Origin: an uncultured Oscillospiraceae bacterium
Lineage (GTDB): Bacteria; Bacillota; Clostridia; Oscillospirales; Oscillospiraceae
Length of the DNA: 64,000 nt
Assembly (NCBI GenBank): GCA_934597345.1
Contig: CAKTRJ010000004.1
Span: 1-64,000, forward strand
Reading direction: 5' to 3'
Made by a program: the position numbers and the translations under genes. Below are positions 1 through 8,288 of this stretch, one piece after another. The notes under the pieces were generated by a model. It did no database searches, was not told where the DNA came from, and saw nothing but the letters and a program-made list of their open reading frames with translations. Numbering within the stretch: position 1 is the first letter of the stretch; each line of letters starts with the position of its first letter.

Positions 1-14
1 GCAGGCAATGGGTA

Positions 15-84
15 GGGCTGCATGAGAACCATGCCGGGGTGAAATTCCCATGAGGTTATGCTAATAACCGTCCGATCACAGCCC
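15..84 (+). ncRNA. Possible structured RNA upstream of xis (four-helix fold)
   Basis: By eye this 70-nt stretch folds into a closed junction: GGGCTG (15-20) pairs with CAGCCC (79-84) and encloses three hairpins. These are CATG/CATG (21-24 with 30-33), GGGG/TCCC (36-39 with 46-49, one G-T pair) and GGTTAT/ATAACC (54-59 with 64-69). It lies directly before the excisionase ribosome site. I do not recognise the family. It may be a leader controlling xis, the 3' end of an RNA that starts left of the window, or chance. Confidence 0.25.
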
Positions 85-132
85 CTTTTCACTATTAACC
101 TTTTACCCATTTTTGAAAGGGGGATTTATAGA

Positions 133-336
133 ATGAACAATGCTGATGTGCCTATTTGGGAAAAGTACACGCTTACGATTGAGGAAGCGTCAAAATATTT
201 CCGCATTGGAGAGAACAAACTGCGGAAACTTGCGGAGGAAAACCCTACGGCGGGCTGGGTGATCTTGAACGGGAATCGTATTCAGATCAAGAGGAAACAG
301 TTTGAAAAAATCATCGACACACTGGACGCAATTTAG
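133..336 (+). CDS. xis: Excisionase, Tn916 Xis family
   Basis: A 67-residue protein, the same size as Tn916 Xis. In that family it is a small winged-helix DNA-bending protein that binds near the element ends and helps integrase excise the element. Visible features are an N-terminal helix-turn-helix (roughly residues 10-35, with the phrase [19 protein letters not shown]) and a basic C-terminal segment (QIKRKQFEK). The start at 133 was chosen over the longer upstream reading frame because GAAAGGGGG (115-123) sits correctly before it and because the length then matches the family. It is followed 89 bp later by the integrase, with a long hairpin between the two genes. Codon use and composition are AT-leaning, as expected for a transferred element. 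Confidence 0.9.
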   Translation: MNNADVPIWEKYTLTIEEASKYFRIGENKLRKLAEENPTAGWVILNGNRIQIKRKQFEKIIDTLDAI

Positions 337-352
337 CGAAAAAGATAGTGAA

Positions 353-401
353 AAAGAGCCTTGAATGTGCTATAATAAATATAAGCATATCAAGGCTCTT
401 T
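353..401 (+). promoter_or_regulatory. Long hairpin between xis and int, with a TATAAT in its loop
   Basis: AAAGAGCCTTGA (353-364) and TCAAGGCTCTTT (390-401) are perfectly complementary. The stem extends inward through ATGTGCT/AGCATAT with one bulge and a G-T pair, giving about 18 pairs around an A/T loop. TATAAT occurs at 371-376, but I see no good -35 box 17 bp upstream. Its place 25 bp before the integrase start suggests control of int expression (attenuation, a processing site, or a protein-binding palindrome). Function is inferred. Confidence 0.5.
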
Positions 402-425
402 CCGACACGGAAAGGAGCAAAAACA

Positions 426-1622
426 ATGTCGGAGAAAAGACGTGATAATAAAAACCGCATTTTGCGTTCGGGAGAGAGCCAGAGAAAAGACGGGAGATAT
501 GCTTATAAATATACCGATACTTTTGGTAAAGTGCAATTTGTCTATGCGTGGAAGTTAGTACCTACGGACAAGACCCCAGCCGGGAAGCGTGACGACATAT
601 CCCTTAGAGAAAAAGAAAAAGAGATACGGAAAGACCTTGACGACGGGATAGACACAATCGGAAAGAAAATGACCGTCTGCGAGCTTTACGCAAAGCAGAA
701 CCGCCACCGGGGGAACGTAAGGCATAACACCACAAAGGGGCGCGAACGGCTGATGAAGCTGCTGGAAGCGGATAAACTTGGTTCCTGCCCCATTGACAGT
801 GTGAAACTGTCCGACGCGAAAGAATGGGCGTTGCGCATGAAAGAAAAGGGAATATCCTATAAGACCATAAGCAATGACAAGCGTTCTTTGAAAGCTGCTT
901 TTTACACAGCGATACAGGACGACTGTATAAGGAAGAACCCCTTTGACTTCCAGCTAAACACCGTGATTGAGGACGACACAGAGCCGAAAGTACCTCTCAC
1001 AGCGGAACAGGAAGAAAGCCTTTTATCCTTTATGCAAGGTGATAGCGTCTATCAGAAATACCGTGACGAGGTTATCATACTGCTGGGGACAGGGCTTAGG
1101 GTTTCCGAACTCTGCGGACTAACTGAAACCGACCTTGATTTTGAAAACAGGATAATCAATGTAGACCACCAGCTTTTACGGAGCGCGGAAACAGGCTACT
1201 ACATAGAGAAGCCCAAAACAGAAAGCGGTATCAGACAAATTCCAATGAGTGAAAAAGTATATGAAGCGTTGGGGCGCGTGTTGGAGAACCGCAAGGGATC
1301 GAAGCCGATCACGATTGACGGTTACAGCAATTTCCTTTTCCTCAACCGGGACGGTTGCCCGAAAACGGCGACAAGCTATGATAATATGTTCCGGGGGCTT
1401 GCGAAGAAGTACAACAAGTGCCATGAGGAAGCCTTACCCAAAGTAATGACACCTCACACCCTGCGTCATACGTTCTGCACCAACTTAGCCAATGCGGGCA
1501 TGAACCCGAAAGCGTTACAGTATATTATGGGACACTCCAATATCACCATGACACTGAATTATTACGCACACGCAACTTTCGCTTCCGCAAAGGCTGAAAT
1601 GGAAAGGCTGATTGCAGCATAG
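426..1622 (+). CDS. int: Tyrosine recombinase, Tn916-type integrase
   Basis: A 398-residue site-specific recombinase that cuts and joins the element ends for excision and integration. An N-terminal arm-binding domain (about residues 1-75, NKNRILRSGESQRKDGRY) is followed by a SAM-like core-binding domain (about 80-175) and the catalytic domain. The catalytic set is intact: R225 in TGLRVSELCGL, K264 in KPKTESG, H344 and R347 in HTLRH, H370 in MGHSN, and the nucleophile in LNYYAH (Y379/Y380). This numbering coincides with Tn916 Int. The start at 426 is preceded by AAAGGAGC; an earlier in-frame start would run through the hairpin and has no ribosome site. The gene is intact, so the element should still be able to move if its other end is intact. 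Confidence 0.95.
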   Translation: MSEKRRDNKNRILRSGESQRKDGRYAYKYTDTFGKVQFVYAWKLVPTDKTPAGKRDDISLREKEKEIRKDLDDGIDTIGKKMTVCELYAKQNRHRGNVRHNTTKGRERLMKLLEADKLGSCPIDSVKLSDAKEWALRMKEKGISYKTISNDKRSLKAAFYTAIQDDCIRKNPFDFQLNTVIEDDTEPKVPLTAEQEESLLSFMQGDSVYQKYRDEVIILLGTGLRVSELCGLTETDLDFENRIINVDHQLLRSAETGYYIEKPKTESGIRQIPMSEKVYEALGRVLENRKGSKPITIDGYSNFLFLNRDGCPKTATSYDNMFRGLAKKYNKCHEEALPKVMTPHTLRHTFCTNLANAGMNPKALQYIMGHSNITMTLNYYAHATFASAKAEMERLIAA

Positions 1623-1633
1623 CCGCAGAGCAA

Positions 1634-1652
1634 TTTACTACTTTTTTACTAC
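1634..1652 (+). repeat. Short direct repeat TTTACTAC x2 after int
   Basis: TTTACTAC occurs at 1634-1641 and again at 1645-1652, 11 bp apart (one helical turn), just after the integrase stop codon. One-turn spacing fits a protein-binding site in the att arm, for example for Xis or Int. This is an inference from position only. Confidence 0.35.
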
Positions 1653-1686
1653 CATTGAGAGGGAAAACCTAAAAGGTTATGAGGGT

Positions 1687-1763
1687 ATATAAGAACTTCT
1701 CCCCATATCTAAAATGCCGGGAAAGCCCGAAAATACGGGCTATACCGACATATAAGAACTTCT
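1687..1763 (+). repeat. Candidate integrase arm-type sites (two 14-bp direct repeats)
   Basis: ATATAAGAACTTCT is present at 1687-1700 and exactly again at 1750-1763, same orientation, 63 bp apart (six turns). Between them AGCCCG/CGGGCT (1724-1729, 1736-1741) forms a small hairpin that may end int transcription. Tn916-family integrases bind direct repeats just inside each element end through their N-terminal domain; these repeats are in the right place for that role. Confidence 0.6.
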
Positions 1764-1799
1764 AAAGAGATAATCTAAATTCACCAATAATTTTAGAAT

Positions 1800-3266
1800 A
1801 AAAAGCGTGAATTCTGGTTTGTTGTCGGCTCTCAGTCCCTGTACGGACAGGAGGTGCTGGATACCGTAGATGCCCGCGCCAGGGAGATGGCGGCGTTCCT
1901 GTCGCAGAGGCTTCCCTATCCGCTGGTCTATAAGGTGACCGCCAAGGGCAACAGCGAGATCGTCTCCATCATCAAGGAGGCCAATTACCATGACGAGTGC
2001 GCGGGCATTGTGACCTGGTGCCATACCTTCAGCCCGTCGAAAATGTGGATCAACGGCCTTACCCTGCTGCAGAAGCCCTGGTGCCATCTGGCCACCCAGT
2101 ACAATCAGGAGATCCCCAACGAGGAGATCGACATGGATTTCATGAACCTGAACCAGGCGGCCCACGGCGACCGGGAGCACGGCTTTATCGGTGCCCGCCT
2201 GCGTCTGCCCCGGAAGATCATTGCCGGCTACTGGCAGGATGAAAAGGTCAGCCGCCGTCTGGGCGAGTGGATGCGTGTGGCGGTAGGCGTGGCCGTATCC
2301 CGTGAGATGAAGGTCATGCGCTTTGGCGACAATATGCGCGAGGTGGCCGTGACCGAGGGCGACAAGGTGGAGGCCCAGAAGAAACTGGGCTGGCAGGTCA
2401 ACACCTGGGCCGTCGGCGATCTGGTGAAGGAGATGCACGCCGTCACCGAGGACGAGGTGGACGCCCTGATGGCCGTCTACTGTGAGAAGTACGACTTCGC
2501 CACAGAGGACGTGGATGCCATCCGCTATCAGGCCCGGGAAGAGATCGCCATGAAGCGGATGATGGACGCCGAAGGCTGCCGCGCGTTCTCCAACACCTTC
2601 CAGGATCTGTACGGCATGGAGCAGCTGCCGGGTCTGGCCACTCAGCATTTGATGGCACAGGGCTACGGCTACGGCGGCGAGGGCGATTGGAAGGTGGCCG
2701 CCATGACCGCTGTGATGAAGGCCATGGGCGAAAACGGCAACGGTGCCTCCGGCTTTATGGAGGACTACAATTACCATCTGGTGGAGGGCAGTGAGTATTC
2801 GCTGGGCGCCCACATGCTGGAGATCTGCCCCTCACTGGCTGCCGGACGGCCACGGATCGAGACCCATCCCCTGGGGATCGGCATGAACGAGAAGGATCCG
2901 GCCCGTCTGGTATTCGAGGGCAAGGAGGGCGACGCCGTGGTGGCCACGCTGATCGACATGGGCGGCCGCCTGCGGCTGATCGTGCAGGATATCCACTGCG
3001 TCAAGCCCATCATGCCCATGCCCAATCTGCCGGTGGCCCGCGTGATGTGGCAGGCAAAGCCCGACCTGACCACCGGCGTGGAGTGCTGGATCACGGCCGG
3101 CGGCGCCCATCATACGGTGCTCAGCTACGATGTCACGGCCCAGATGCTTCATGACTGGGCGCAGATCATGGAGGTCGAGTACGTCCACATCGGCGACGGC
3201 AGTACCCCGGATGCGCTGGAGCAGGAGCTGTTCCTGAAGGATCTGGCGTGGAAGCTGAAGGTGTAA
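1800..3266 (+). pseudogene. araA: L-arabinose isomerase, 5' end removed by the element insertion
   Basis: AraA converts L-arabinose to L-ribulose in the cytoplasm. In-frame homology starts with KKREFWFVVGSQSLYG at 1800, equivalent to about residue 6 of the usual protein, and runs to the natural C-terminus. It includes AGIVTWCHTFSPSKMWI, MDFMNLNQAAHGDREHG, RFGDNMREVAVTEGDK, SFMEDYNYH and AGGAHHTVLSY. Upstream, the frame closes at TAG (1794-1796) and there is no ATG before codon M29 (1887). A GTG at 1854 has no convincing ribosome site and would still remove the first strand of the fold. The true start therefore lies beyond the element. The body of the gene shows no other damage, so excision could restore it. 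Confidence 0.9.
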
Positions 3267-3281
3267 GAAGAGGAAAGTGCC

Positions 3282-4850
3282 ATGGATCTGAGAAACACAG
3301 TACTGGGGATCGAGCTTGGCTCCACCCGGATCAAGGCGGTTCTCATTGACCGGAACCATACGCCCGTTGCCAGCGGCAGCTATGACTGGGAAAACCGGTT
3401 TGTCAACGGCATATGGACATATTCCATGGAGGATATCCGCACCGGCCTGCAAGGGTGCTACGCCGACCTGAAGGCGGACGTGGCGCGGAGGCTGGGTGTG
3501 GAGCTGACCACCGTCGGGGCCATCGGCGTCAGCGCGATGATGCATGGCTATCTGCCCTTTGACGCGGACGGCGCGCCGCTGGCGGAGTTCCGTACCTGGC
3601 GCAATACCATCACCGGCGAGGCGGCGGTGGAGCTGACCGGGCGGTTTGGATTCAATATTCCCCAGCGGTGGAGCATCGCCCATCTCTATCAGGCCATGCT
3701 GAACGGCGAGGCGCATGTCGCCAGGCTGGACTATCTGACCACGCTGGCGGGCTATATCCACTGGCAGTTGACGGATCAGCGGGTCATGGGCGTGGGCGAA
3801 GCCTCCGGAATGTTCCCCATCGACAGCGATACCTGCGACTACCGGCAGGATATGGTGGAGCAGTTTGACGCATTGGCCGCCCGGCGGGGATACCGCTGGC
3901 AGCTGCGCCATGTACTGCCCCGCGTGCTGGTGGCGGGAGACTTCGCCGGAACGCTGACCGCGAAGGGCGCACGGCTTCTGGACCCCACGGGAACGCTGCG
4001 GCCCGGTATCCCTGTAGCGCCGTGCGAGGGCGACGCGGGGACCGGCATGGCGGCTACCAACTCCGTCCGCACGGCCACCGGCAACGTGTCGGCCGGTACC
4101 TCAGACTTTGCCATGGTGGTGGTGGATCGCCCGCTGGAGATCCACCGCGAGATCGACATGGTGACCACGCCTGACGGCGCGCCGGTGGCTATGGTGCACT
4201 GCAATAACTGTACCAGCGACATCAACGCCTGGGTGGAGCTGCTGGGCGAGGCGGCGGCGCTGGTCGGTGCGAATATCAGCAAGGACGAGCTGTTTACGCT
4301 GTTGTTCCGCAAGGCGCTGGAGGGCGATGCCGACTGCGGCGGCCTGCTGTCCTATAACTACTTCTCCGGAGAGGGCGTTACCGATCTGGACGAGGGCCGT
4401 CCGCTGTTTGTCCGGACGCCCGACGCCCGCCTTACGCTGGCCAATTTCATGCGAACCCATCTGCTGTCGGCGCTGGCAACGCTGAAGATCGGATTGGATA
4501 TCCTGACGAAGGAGGAGCGCGTTGCCATCAACTGTCTCTACGGACACGGCGGCTTTTTCAAAACGCCCCAGGTGGGGCAGCGGATGCTGTCCGCCGCCGT
4601 GGCCGCACCGGTATCGGTGATGGAGACCGCCGGAGAGGGCGGCCCCTACGGCATGGCGCTGCTGGCGGCCTATATGCTGTGGAAGGCAGAGGGCGAAACA
4701 CTGCCGGATTATCTGGATCATCAGGTGTCTGCCCATGCGAAAACTGAGACGCTGATGGCGGATGCGGCGGATATTCAGGGCTTTGCCGCCTTTTTGGAAC
4801 GCTATCAGCGGGGGCTACCGCTGGAAAAGCTGGCAACGGAGGTGCTGTGA
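3282..4850 (+). CDS. araB: FGGY-family sugar kinase, probably L-ribulokinase
   Basis: A 522-residue kinase of the FGGY/actin-ATPase fold. It begins with the phosphate-binding strand [17 protein letters not shown] second ATP-site segment ([16 protein letters not shown], about residues 265-280) and the C-terminal adenosine motif ([16 protein letters not shown]) are also visible. AraB phosphorylates L-ribulose to L-ribulose 5-phosphate. The specific assignment rests on its place between araA and araD; the sequence alone supports only a pentulose/hexulose kinase. The start is 15 bp after the araA stop, with AGAGGAAAG as ribosome site. As a downstream gene it may be expressed poorly, or only from read-through of the element, while the insertion is present. 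Confidence 0.85.
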   Translation: MDLRNTVLGIELGSTRIKAVLIDRNHTPVASGSYDWENRFVNGIWTYSMEDIRTGLQGCYADLKADVARRLGVELTTVGAIGVSAMMHGYLPFDADGAPLAEFRTWRNTITGEAAVELTGRFGFNIPQRWSIAHLYQAMLNGEAHVARLDYLTTLAGYIHWQLTDQRVMGVGEASGMFPIDSDTCDYRQDMVEQFDALAARRGYRWQLRHVLPRVLVAGDFAGTLTAKGARLLDPTGTLRPGIPVAPCEGDAGTGMAATNSVRTATGNVSAGTSDFAMVVVDRPLEIHREIDMVTTPDGAPVAMVHCNNCTSDINAWVELLGEAAALVGANISKDELFTLLFRKALEGDADCGGLLSYNYFSGEGVTDLDEGRPLFVRTPDARLTLANFMRTHLLSALATLKIGLDILTKEERVAINCLYGHGGFFKTPQVGQRMLSAAVAAPVSVMETAGEGGPYGMALLAAYMLWKAEGETLPDYLDHQVSAHAKTETLMADAADIQGFAAFLERYQRGLPLEKLATEVL

Positions 4851-4851
4851 T

Positions 4852-5541
4852 ATGCTGGAAGAACTGAAGCAGCAGGTATGCGAGGCCAATCTGCTGCTGC
4901 CGAAATACGATCTTGTGACCTTCACTTGGGGCAACGTGTCTGCCATTGACCGTCCCAGCGGCCTTGTGGTGATCAAGCCGTCGGGCGTGCCGTATGACGG
5001 CATGTCGGCGGAGGACATGGTGGTCGTGGATCTGGACGGAAAGGTGGTGGAGGGCAAATGGAAGCCCTCCAGCGATACGGCGACGCATCTGGTGCTGTAT
5101 CGGGCGTTTCCCCGGTGCGGCGGCATCGTCCATACCCATTCCCGGTGGGCTACCAGCTTTGCGCAGGCCGGTGTGGGCATCGCGCCGCTGGGAACGACAC
5201 AGGGGGACTATTTCTATGGGGAGATCCCCTGCACCCGCCTTATGACCCCGGAGGAGATTGCCGGGGAGTACGAAAAAGAAACGGGAAACGTCATCGTAGA
5301 GACATTCCAGAAGCTGGATCCGGCCGCGATCCCCGCTGTGCTGGTGCACAGCCATGGCCCCTTTACATGGGGGAAGGACGCTGCCGAGGCAGTCCACAAC
5401 GCCGTCGTGCTGGAGGAGATCGCCTTTATGAACTTCCACGCGCTTCAGCTGAATCCCGCGCAGACGCGGATGCAGCAGGAACTGCTGGATAAGCACTATC
5501 TGCGCAAGCACGGCGCAAAGGCCTATTACGGACAGGCATGA
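4852..5541 (+). CDS. araD: L-ribulose-5-phosphate 4-epimerase
   Basis: A 229-residue class II aldolase/epimerase-fold enzyme that converts L-ribulose 5-phosphate to D-xylulose 5-phosphate, feeding the pentose phosphate pathway. Visible motifs are [10 protein letters not shown] and KPSGVPYDG (phosphate binding), the zinc ligands H94 and H96 in [10 protein letters not shown], and the third histidine in [12 protein letters not shown]. Length is that of E. coli AraD. The ATG at 4852 was chosen because GGAGG at 4839-4843, inside the end of araB, is correctly spaced; an upstream in-frame start would overlap araB by 89 bp without need. This is the last gene of the ara operon and is followed by a strong terminator. 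Confidence 0.95.
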   Translation: MLEELKQQVCEANLLLPKYDLVTFTWGNVSAIDRPSGLVVIKPSGVPYDGMSAEDMVVVDLDGKVVEGKWKPSSDTATHLVLYRAFPRCGGIVHTHSRWATSFAQAGVGIAPLGTTQGDYFYGEIPCTRLMTPEEIAGEYEKETGNVIVETFQKLDPAAIPAVLVHSHGPFTWGKDAAEAVHNAVVLEEIAFMNFHALQLNPAQTRMQQELLDKHYLRKHGAKAYYGQA

Positions 5542-5551
5542 GTAATCGCAA

Positions 5552-5588
5552 AAAAGGACTGACACGCATTTCACGTGTCAGTCCTTTT
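5552..5588 (+). terminator. Terminator of the ara operon
   Basis: A perfect 15-bp stem, AAAAGGACTGACACG with CGTGTCAGTCCTTTT, around a 7-nt loop, ending in a T-run. It starts 10 bp after the araD stop. Confidence 0.9.
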
Positions 5589-5815
5589 GCATGTGCAGAA
5601 GAACAGTACCAGCATTGCCTCGTTATAGAGGGGACTGTCCCGTACGATCACGTTTAGATGGGGCAGCTTGATGCCCGGAAACTGCCCAATGCTGCTGGGG
5701 GGTGAAATCAGTCAGCGCGGAGATGACCTGCATGCCGTCCGGATCCCGGGGTGTGATGCGGCTTTGCCCACTGAGCGGCTGAATGGACAGGCGGGAATTA
5801 AATTTGACAGGACTA
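5589..5815. other. Non-coding stretch, no gene recognised
   Basis: About 230 bp between the ara terminator and the next promoter. On the minus strand two short open stretches in different frames look protein-like (one contains GQFPGIKLPHLNVIVRD), which would fit a decayed gene, but I cannot name a family. No promoter or intact reading frame with a ribosome site was found here. Confidence 0.4.
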
Positions 5816-5857
5816 TTGCAAAGAAGAAAAAAATTAGATATAGTATATTTAATTTAG
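5816..5857 (+). promoter_or_regulatory. Promoter and candidate operator of the XRE-cupin regulator
   Basis: TTGCAA (5816-5821), 17 bp, TATAGT (5839-5844) is a good sigma-A promoter. The -10 box is flanked by the inverted repeat AAATTA (5831-5836) and TAATTT (5850-5855). The octamer TAATTTAG (5850-5857) recurs exactly in the palindrome before the aminotransferase gene, which suggests autoregulation plus control of the neighbour. Confidence 0.6.
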
Positions 5858-5882
5858 CGTTGCGGCATGTGGAGGGATAACC

Positions 5883-6440
5883 ATGATCGGTGAGAAGATA
5901 AAAGCCATCCGGATGGAGAAAAAGATCACGGCCAAGGAACTGGCGGAACGGGTGGAGGTGACTCCCGGCTATATTTCGCAGATCGAGCGCGACCTGATCA
6001 GCCCGTCCCTGTCTGTCCTGATGCGCATTGCGGACGCCATAGAGACCCCGCTGGCTTCGCTGCTGTCGCAGGAAGCACGGGAGCAGGTGACAGTGGTCAG
6101 AAAGGACAAGCGGACAAAGATACGATTTGCCGACATCAATATCGAATATGAATTCGTAACGCCGTACAGCCGCAAGGGAGATGTCTGCTCCCAGATGGAG
6201 ATGATCCGCGCGAAGCTGGGCCCCAAAAGCTGGGGCAGCACCACCGTCCAGCACCACGATGAAGCTGGAGAGTGTACACTGGTTCTTAAAGGTACGCTGG
6301 AATATCACACAGGGGACACGGTGCATACCCTGACGGAAGGGGACAGCATCTATATTCCGCCCAAGACATACCATCAGCTCTACAATCCCGGCGAGGAGGA
6401 CGTTGAGTTGGTCTCTGTGATCTCTCCGGCCTGCTACTAA
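5883..6440 (+). CDS. XRE-family regulator with C-terminal cupin domain
   Basis: A 185-residue DNA-binding protein. Residues 1-65 form an XRE helix-turn-helix (KITAKELAERVEVTPGYISQ). Residues about 105-180 form a cupin barrel (HHDEAGECTLVLKGTLEY, then GDSIYIPPKTYHQLYN) that would bind a small ligand. The architecture is that of PuuR and related regulators of amine or amino-acid metabolism. GGAGGG precedes the ATG. It lies just upstream of a class III aminotransferase transcribed in the same direction from its own promoter. The shared TAATTTAG element in both promoters makes it the likely regulator of that enzyme. The ligand is unknown. Confidence 0.85.
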   Translation: MIGEKIKAIRMEKKITAKELAERVEVTPGYISQIERDLISPSLSVLMRIADAIETPLASLLSQEAREQVTVVRKDKRTKIRFADINIEYEFVTPYSRKGDVCSQMEMIRAKLGPKSWGSTTVQHHDEAGECTLVLKGTLEYHTGDTVHTLTEGDSIYIPPKTYHQLYNPGEEDVELVSVISPACY

Positions 6441-6456
6441 GCGCATATTGGAAAAG

Positions 6457-6500
6457 GCGCCCGCCAGGGAATGGATACTCTATTTCCCGGCGGGCGTTTC
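6457..6500 (+). terminator. Terminator after the XRE-cupin gene
   Basis: CGCCCGCC-A-GGGAA pairs with TTCCC-GGCGGGCG around a 12-nt loop, followed by TTTC. It starts 17 bp after the stop codon. Confidence 0.75.
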
Positions 6501-6505
6501 TATAA

Positions 6506-6574
6506 CTAAATAATTTAGCCATATTAAAATAATTTATCAAAACTGTTGACAATGAAGGGCATTTCTCCTATAAT
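6506..6574 (+). promoter_or_regulatory. Promoter and palindromic operator of the aminotransferase gene
   Basis: TTGACA (6546-6551), exactly 17 bp, TATAAT (6569-6574) is a consensus sigma-A promoter. CTAAAT-A-ATTTAG (6506-6518) is a perfect palindrome 27 bp upstream of the -35 box and shares TAATTTAG with the regulator's own promoter. A site upstream of -35 fits activation or looping repression. Confidence 0.7.
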
Positions 6575-6632
6575 AACGCTAAAGATAGAAGTAAATAAAT
6601 TTAGTAGAAATAAACTTTCGGGAGGAAAGCGT

Positions 6633-7982
6633 ATGAAGCCATCTGTCGAGAATTGTATGCAGTGGGTCGAACGGGACAAAAAGGTCATCGCGCCGTGTTC
6701 CCACCTTTCCTATTTTCCCCTTGTTGTCGCGGAGGCGAAGCAGGACATGGTCTACGATGAGGACGGGAATGGCTATATCGATTTCCTCTCCAGCGCGGCC
6801 TCTCTGAATCTGGGCAGCGGTCAGCCCGCCGTTCACGCGGCCGTTACGGAGCAGATGGGGAAGGGAACCCAATACACCATCGCGTACTCCTACAACCGCG
6901 CCAGCATCGAATACGCGGAGCGCCTGACGTCCGTCTATCCCGGCGGCGTGGCGGCCAAGGTCTGCTTTGGCCTCTGCGGCAGCGACGGCAACGACGCGGC
7001 GGTGAAGTTTGCCCGCGCCTATACCGGACGGCCCAAGATCATCGCATTTCTCAATGGCTACCACGGCAGCACCTACGGCGCGGCGTCGCTGACCGCTGTG
7101 TCCACCAGAGCGCGGCGGGGGATGGGGCCGTTCCTGCCGGAGGTCTACAGCTTTCCCTTTTTTGATACATCGGTAGAGGACACCGTCTGTGAGAATGATT
7201 GTGTCCGGATGATCGAAGAGGCCTTTGCCGCCTATCTGCCGCCGGAGGAAGTGGCGGCGGTGATCATCGAGCCGATTCAGGGAGACGCCGGACTGCTGCC
7301 TGCCCATCCCATCTTCATGAAAAAGCTCTATGCCCTCTGCCAAAAGTACGGTATTCTTTTCATCGCCGAGGAGGTGCAGCAGGCGTTTTTCCGCACGGGA
7401 AAGTGGTTCTCCATCGAGCATTACGGCATTGTTCCGGACGGCATCGTTCTGGGAAAGGCGCTGGGAGGGGGCCTGCCGCTGGGCGCTTTTATGGCGAGGA
7501 GCGAGATCATCGACGCTTTGCCTGCACCGGCCCATCTGTTTACACTGGGCGGGAACGCCTTGGCCTGCCGTGCCGGTATCGCCGCCTTCGATTACATGTG
7601 TACCGGGGAATTCCAGCAGATTCTGGCGGAAAACACGCGGCAGATGCAGCGGGGTCTGGAGGAGCTCTGCCGCCGGTATCCGGAGAATCTGACAGGCATC
7701 CGCGGCGTGGGAATGTCCCGGGGTCTTGCGGTGACGCGGCGGGAGCCCGGTTCCGGCCATATTGTTCCGGACGCCGACGGGACGTTCAAAATATTGTACC
7801 GGGCCTATGAAAAGGGGCTGCTGGTGATCTCGCTGGGACAGAACATCCTGCGCATTCAGCCGCCGCTGAATATCCACGCGGAGAATCTCAAAAAGGGCTT
7901 TGAGATTCTTGCGGAGGCGGTGGAGGATTATCGTTATGGCAGGATCCCCGATGACGTGTTTCATTGCCGTCAGGGTTGGTGA
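6633..7982 (+). CDS. Class III pyridoxal-phosphate aminotransferase
   Basis: A 449-residue enzyme of the GabT/ornithine-aminotransferase group. It shows the substrate-side motif YIDFLSSAASLNLG, the cofactor-phosphate loop CGSDGNDAAVKFAR, GYHGSTYGA, the acidic IAEEVQQAFFRTG segment, and the lysine that binds PLP in LGKALGGGLPLGAF. Members transfer the terminal amino group of GABA, ornithine, diaminobutyrate or similar compounds to 2-oxoglutarate; the substrate cannot be read from the sequence. The partner PuuR-like regulator hints at polyamine or GABA metabolism, which is inference. The ATG at 6633 follows GGGAGGAAA; an upstream in-frame start would lie inside the -35 box. The mRNA leader is about 50 nt. 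Confidence 0.85.
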   Translation: MKPSVENCMQWVERDKKVIAPCSHLSYFPLVVAEAKQDMVYDEDGNGYIDFLSSAASLNLGSGQPAVHAAVTEQMGKGTQYTIAYSYNRASIEYAERLTSVYPGGVAAKVCFGLCGSDGNDAAVKFARAYTGRPKIIAFLNGYHGSTYGAASLTAVSTRARRGMGPFLPEVYSFPFFDTSVEDTVCENDCVRMIEEAFAAYLPPEEVAAVIIEPIQGDAGLLPAHPIFMKKLYALCQKYGILFIAEEVQQAFFRTGKWFSIEHYGIVPDGIVLGKALGGGLPLGAFMARSEIIDALPAPAHLFTLGGNALACRAGIAAFDYMCTGEFQQILAENTRQMQRGLEELCRRYPENLTGIRGVGMSRGLAVTRREPGSGHIVPDADGTFKILYRAYEKGLLVISLGQNILRIQPPLNIHAENLKKGFEILAEAVEDYRYGRIPDDVFHCRQGW

Positions 7983-8073
7983 TGATCGAAAACGCAGCAG
8001 AAAAAGAAAGCCCCGGTAAAAGCAACGACCCGCACACTGGTTCGTTGCTGACAATAAAACCTGCGGGAAATCA

Positions 8074-8112
8074 AAAAAGCCGTCTCAAGCAATACGCTTG
8101 AGGCGGCTTTTA
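8074..8112. terminator. Terminator after the aminotransferase
   Basis: AAAAGCCGTCTCAAGC pairs with GCTTGAGGCGGCTTTT (one mismatch pair) around a 4-5 nt loop. A-run and T-run on both sides make it usable in both directions. Between 7983 and 8288 there is no other gene; 8113-8288 shows nothing I recognise. Confidence 0.85.
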
Positions 8113-8288
8113 CATGAAAAAGTTATGTGAAAAGGAAGCGGTTATTCGCCGCAAGCTTGAAGGACAGCACGTCCGCCGTCAGATGCAGCTTTCAAATTCC
8201 TTGCTCTTTGCAGGCGCAATGAACTGCGGCTTCCGGTGCAGCGGCGGTCATTACGCATTTGTATAGTATAGCGCAGAGCTTTCCAAAG

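Larger units (their letters stand above)
1..1799. mobile_element. Terminal part of a Tn916-family integrative conjugative element
   Basis: The segment carries an excisionase followed by a Tn916-type integrase, in the order found at one end of Tn916-family elements. After the integrase there are two identical 14-bp direct repeats and then an A/T-rich junction, TTTTAGAATAAAAAG at 1791-1805. Coding sequence homologous to L-arabinose isomerase begins immediately afterwards and lacks its start codon. Base composition is visibly more AT-rich than the flanking chromosome. The other end, the conjugation genes and cargo lie to the left, outside the window. The exact outer base cannot be fixed without an empty-site sequence; about 1790-1803 is the best estimate. 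Confidence 0.85.

Noticed and set aside
15-84. tRNA gene at the left edge
   Set aside because: The stretch folds with four helices and has about the right length, but it lacks the TTCGA-type loop, anticodon arm geometry and CCA-side features of a tRNA.
1740-2813. Long minus-strand open frame opposite araA (357 codons)
   Set aside because: It is histidine- and leucine-rich shadow sequence of a GC-rich gene, with no ribosome site and no family phrases, while the plus strand encodes clear AraA.
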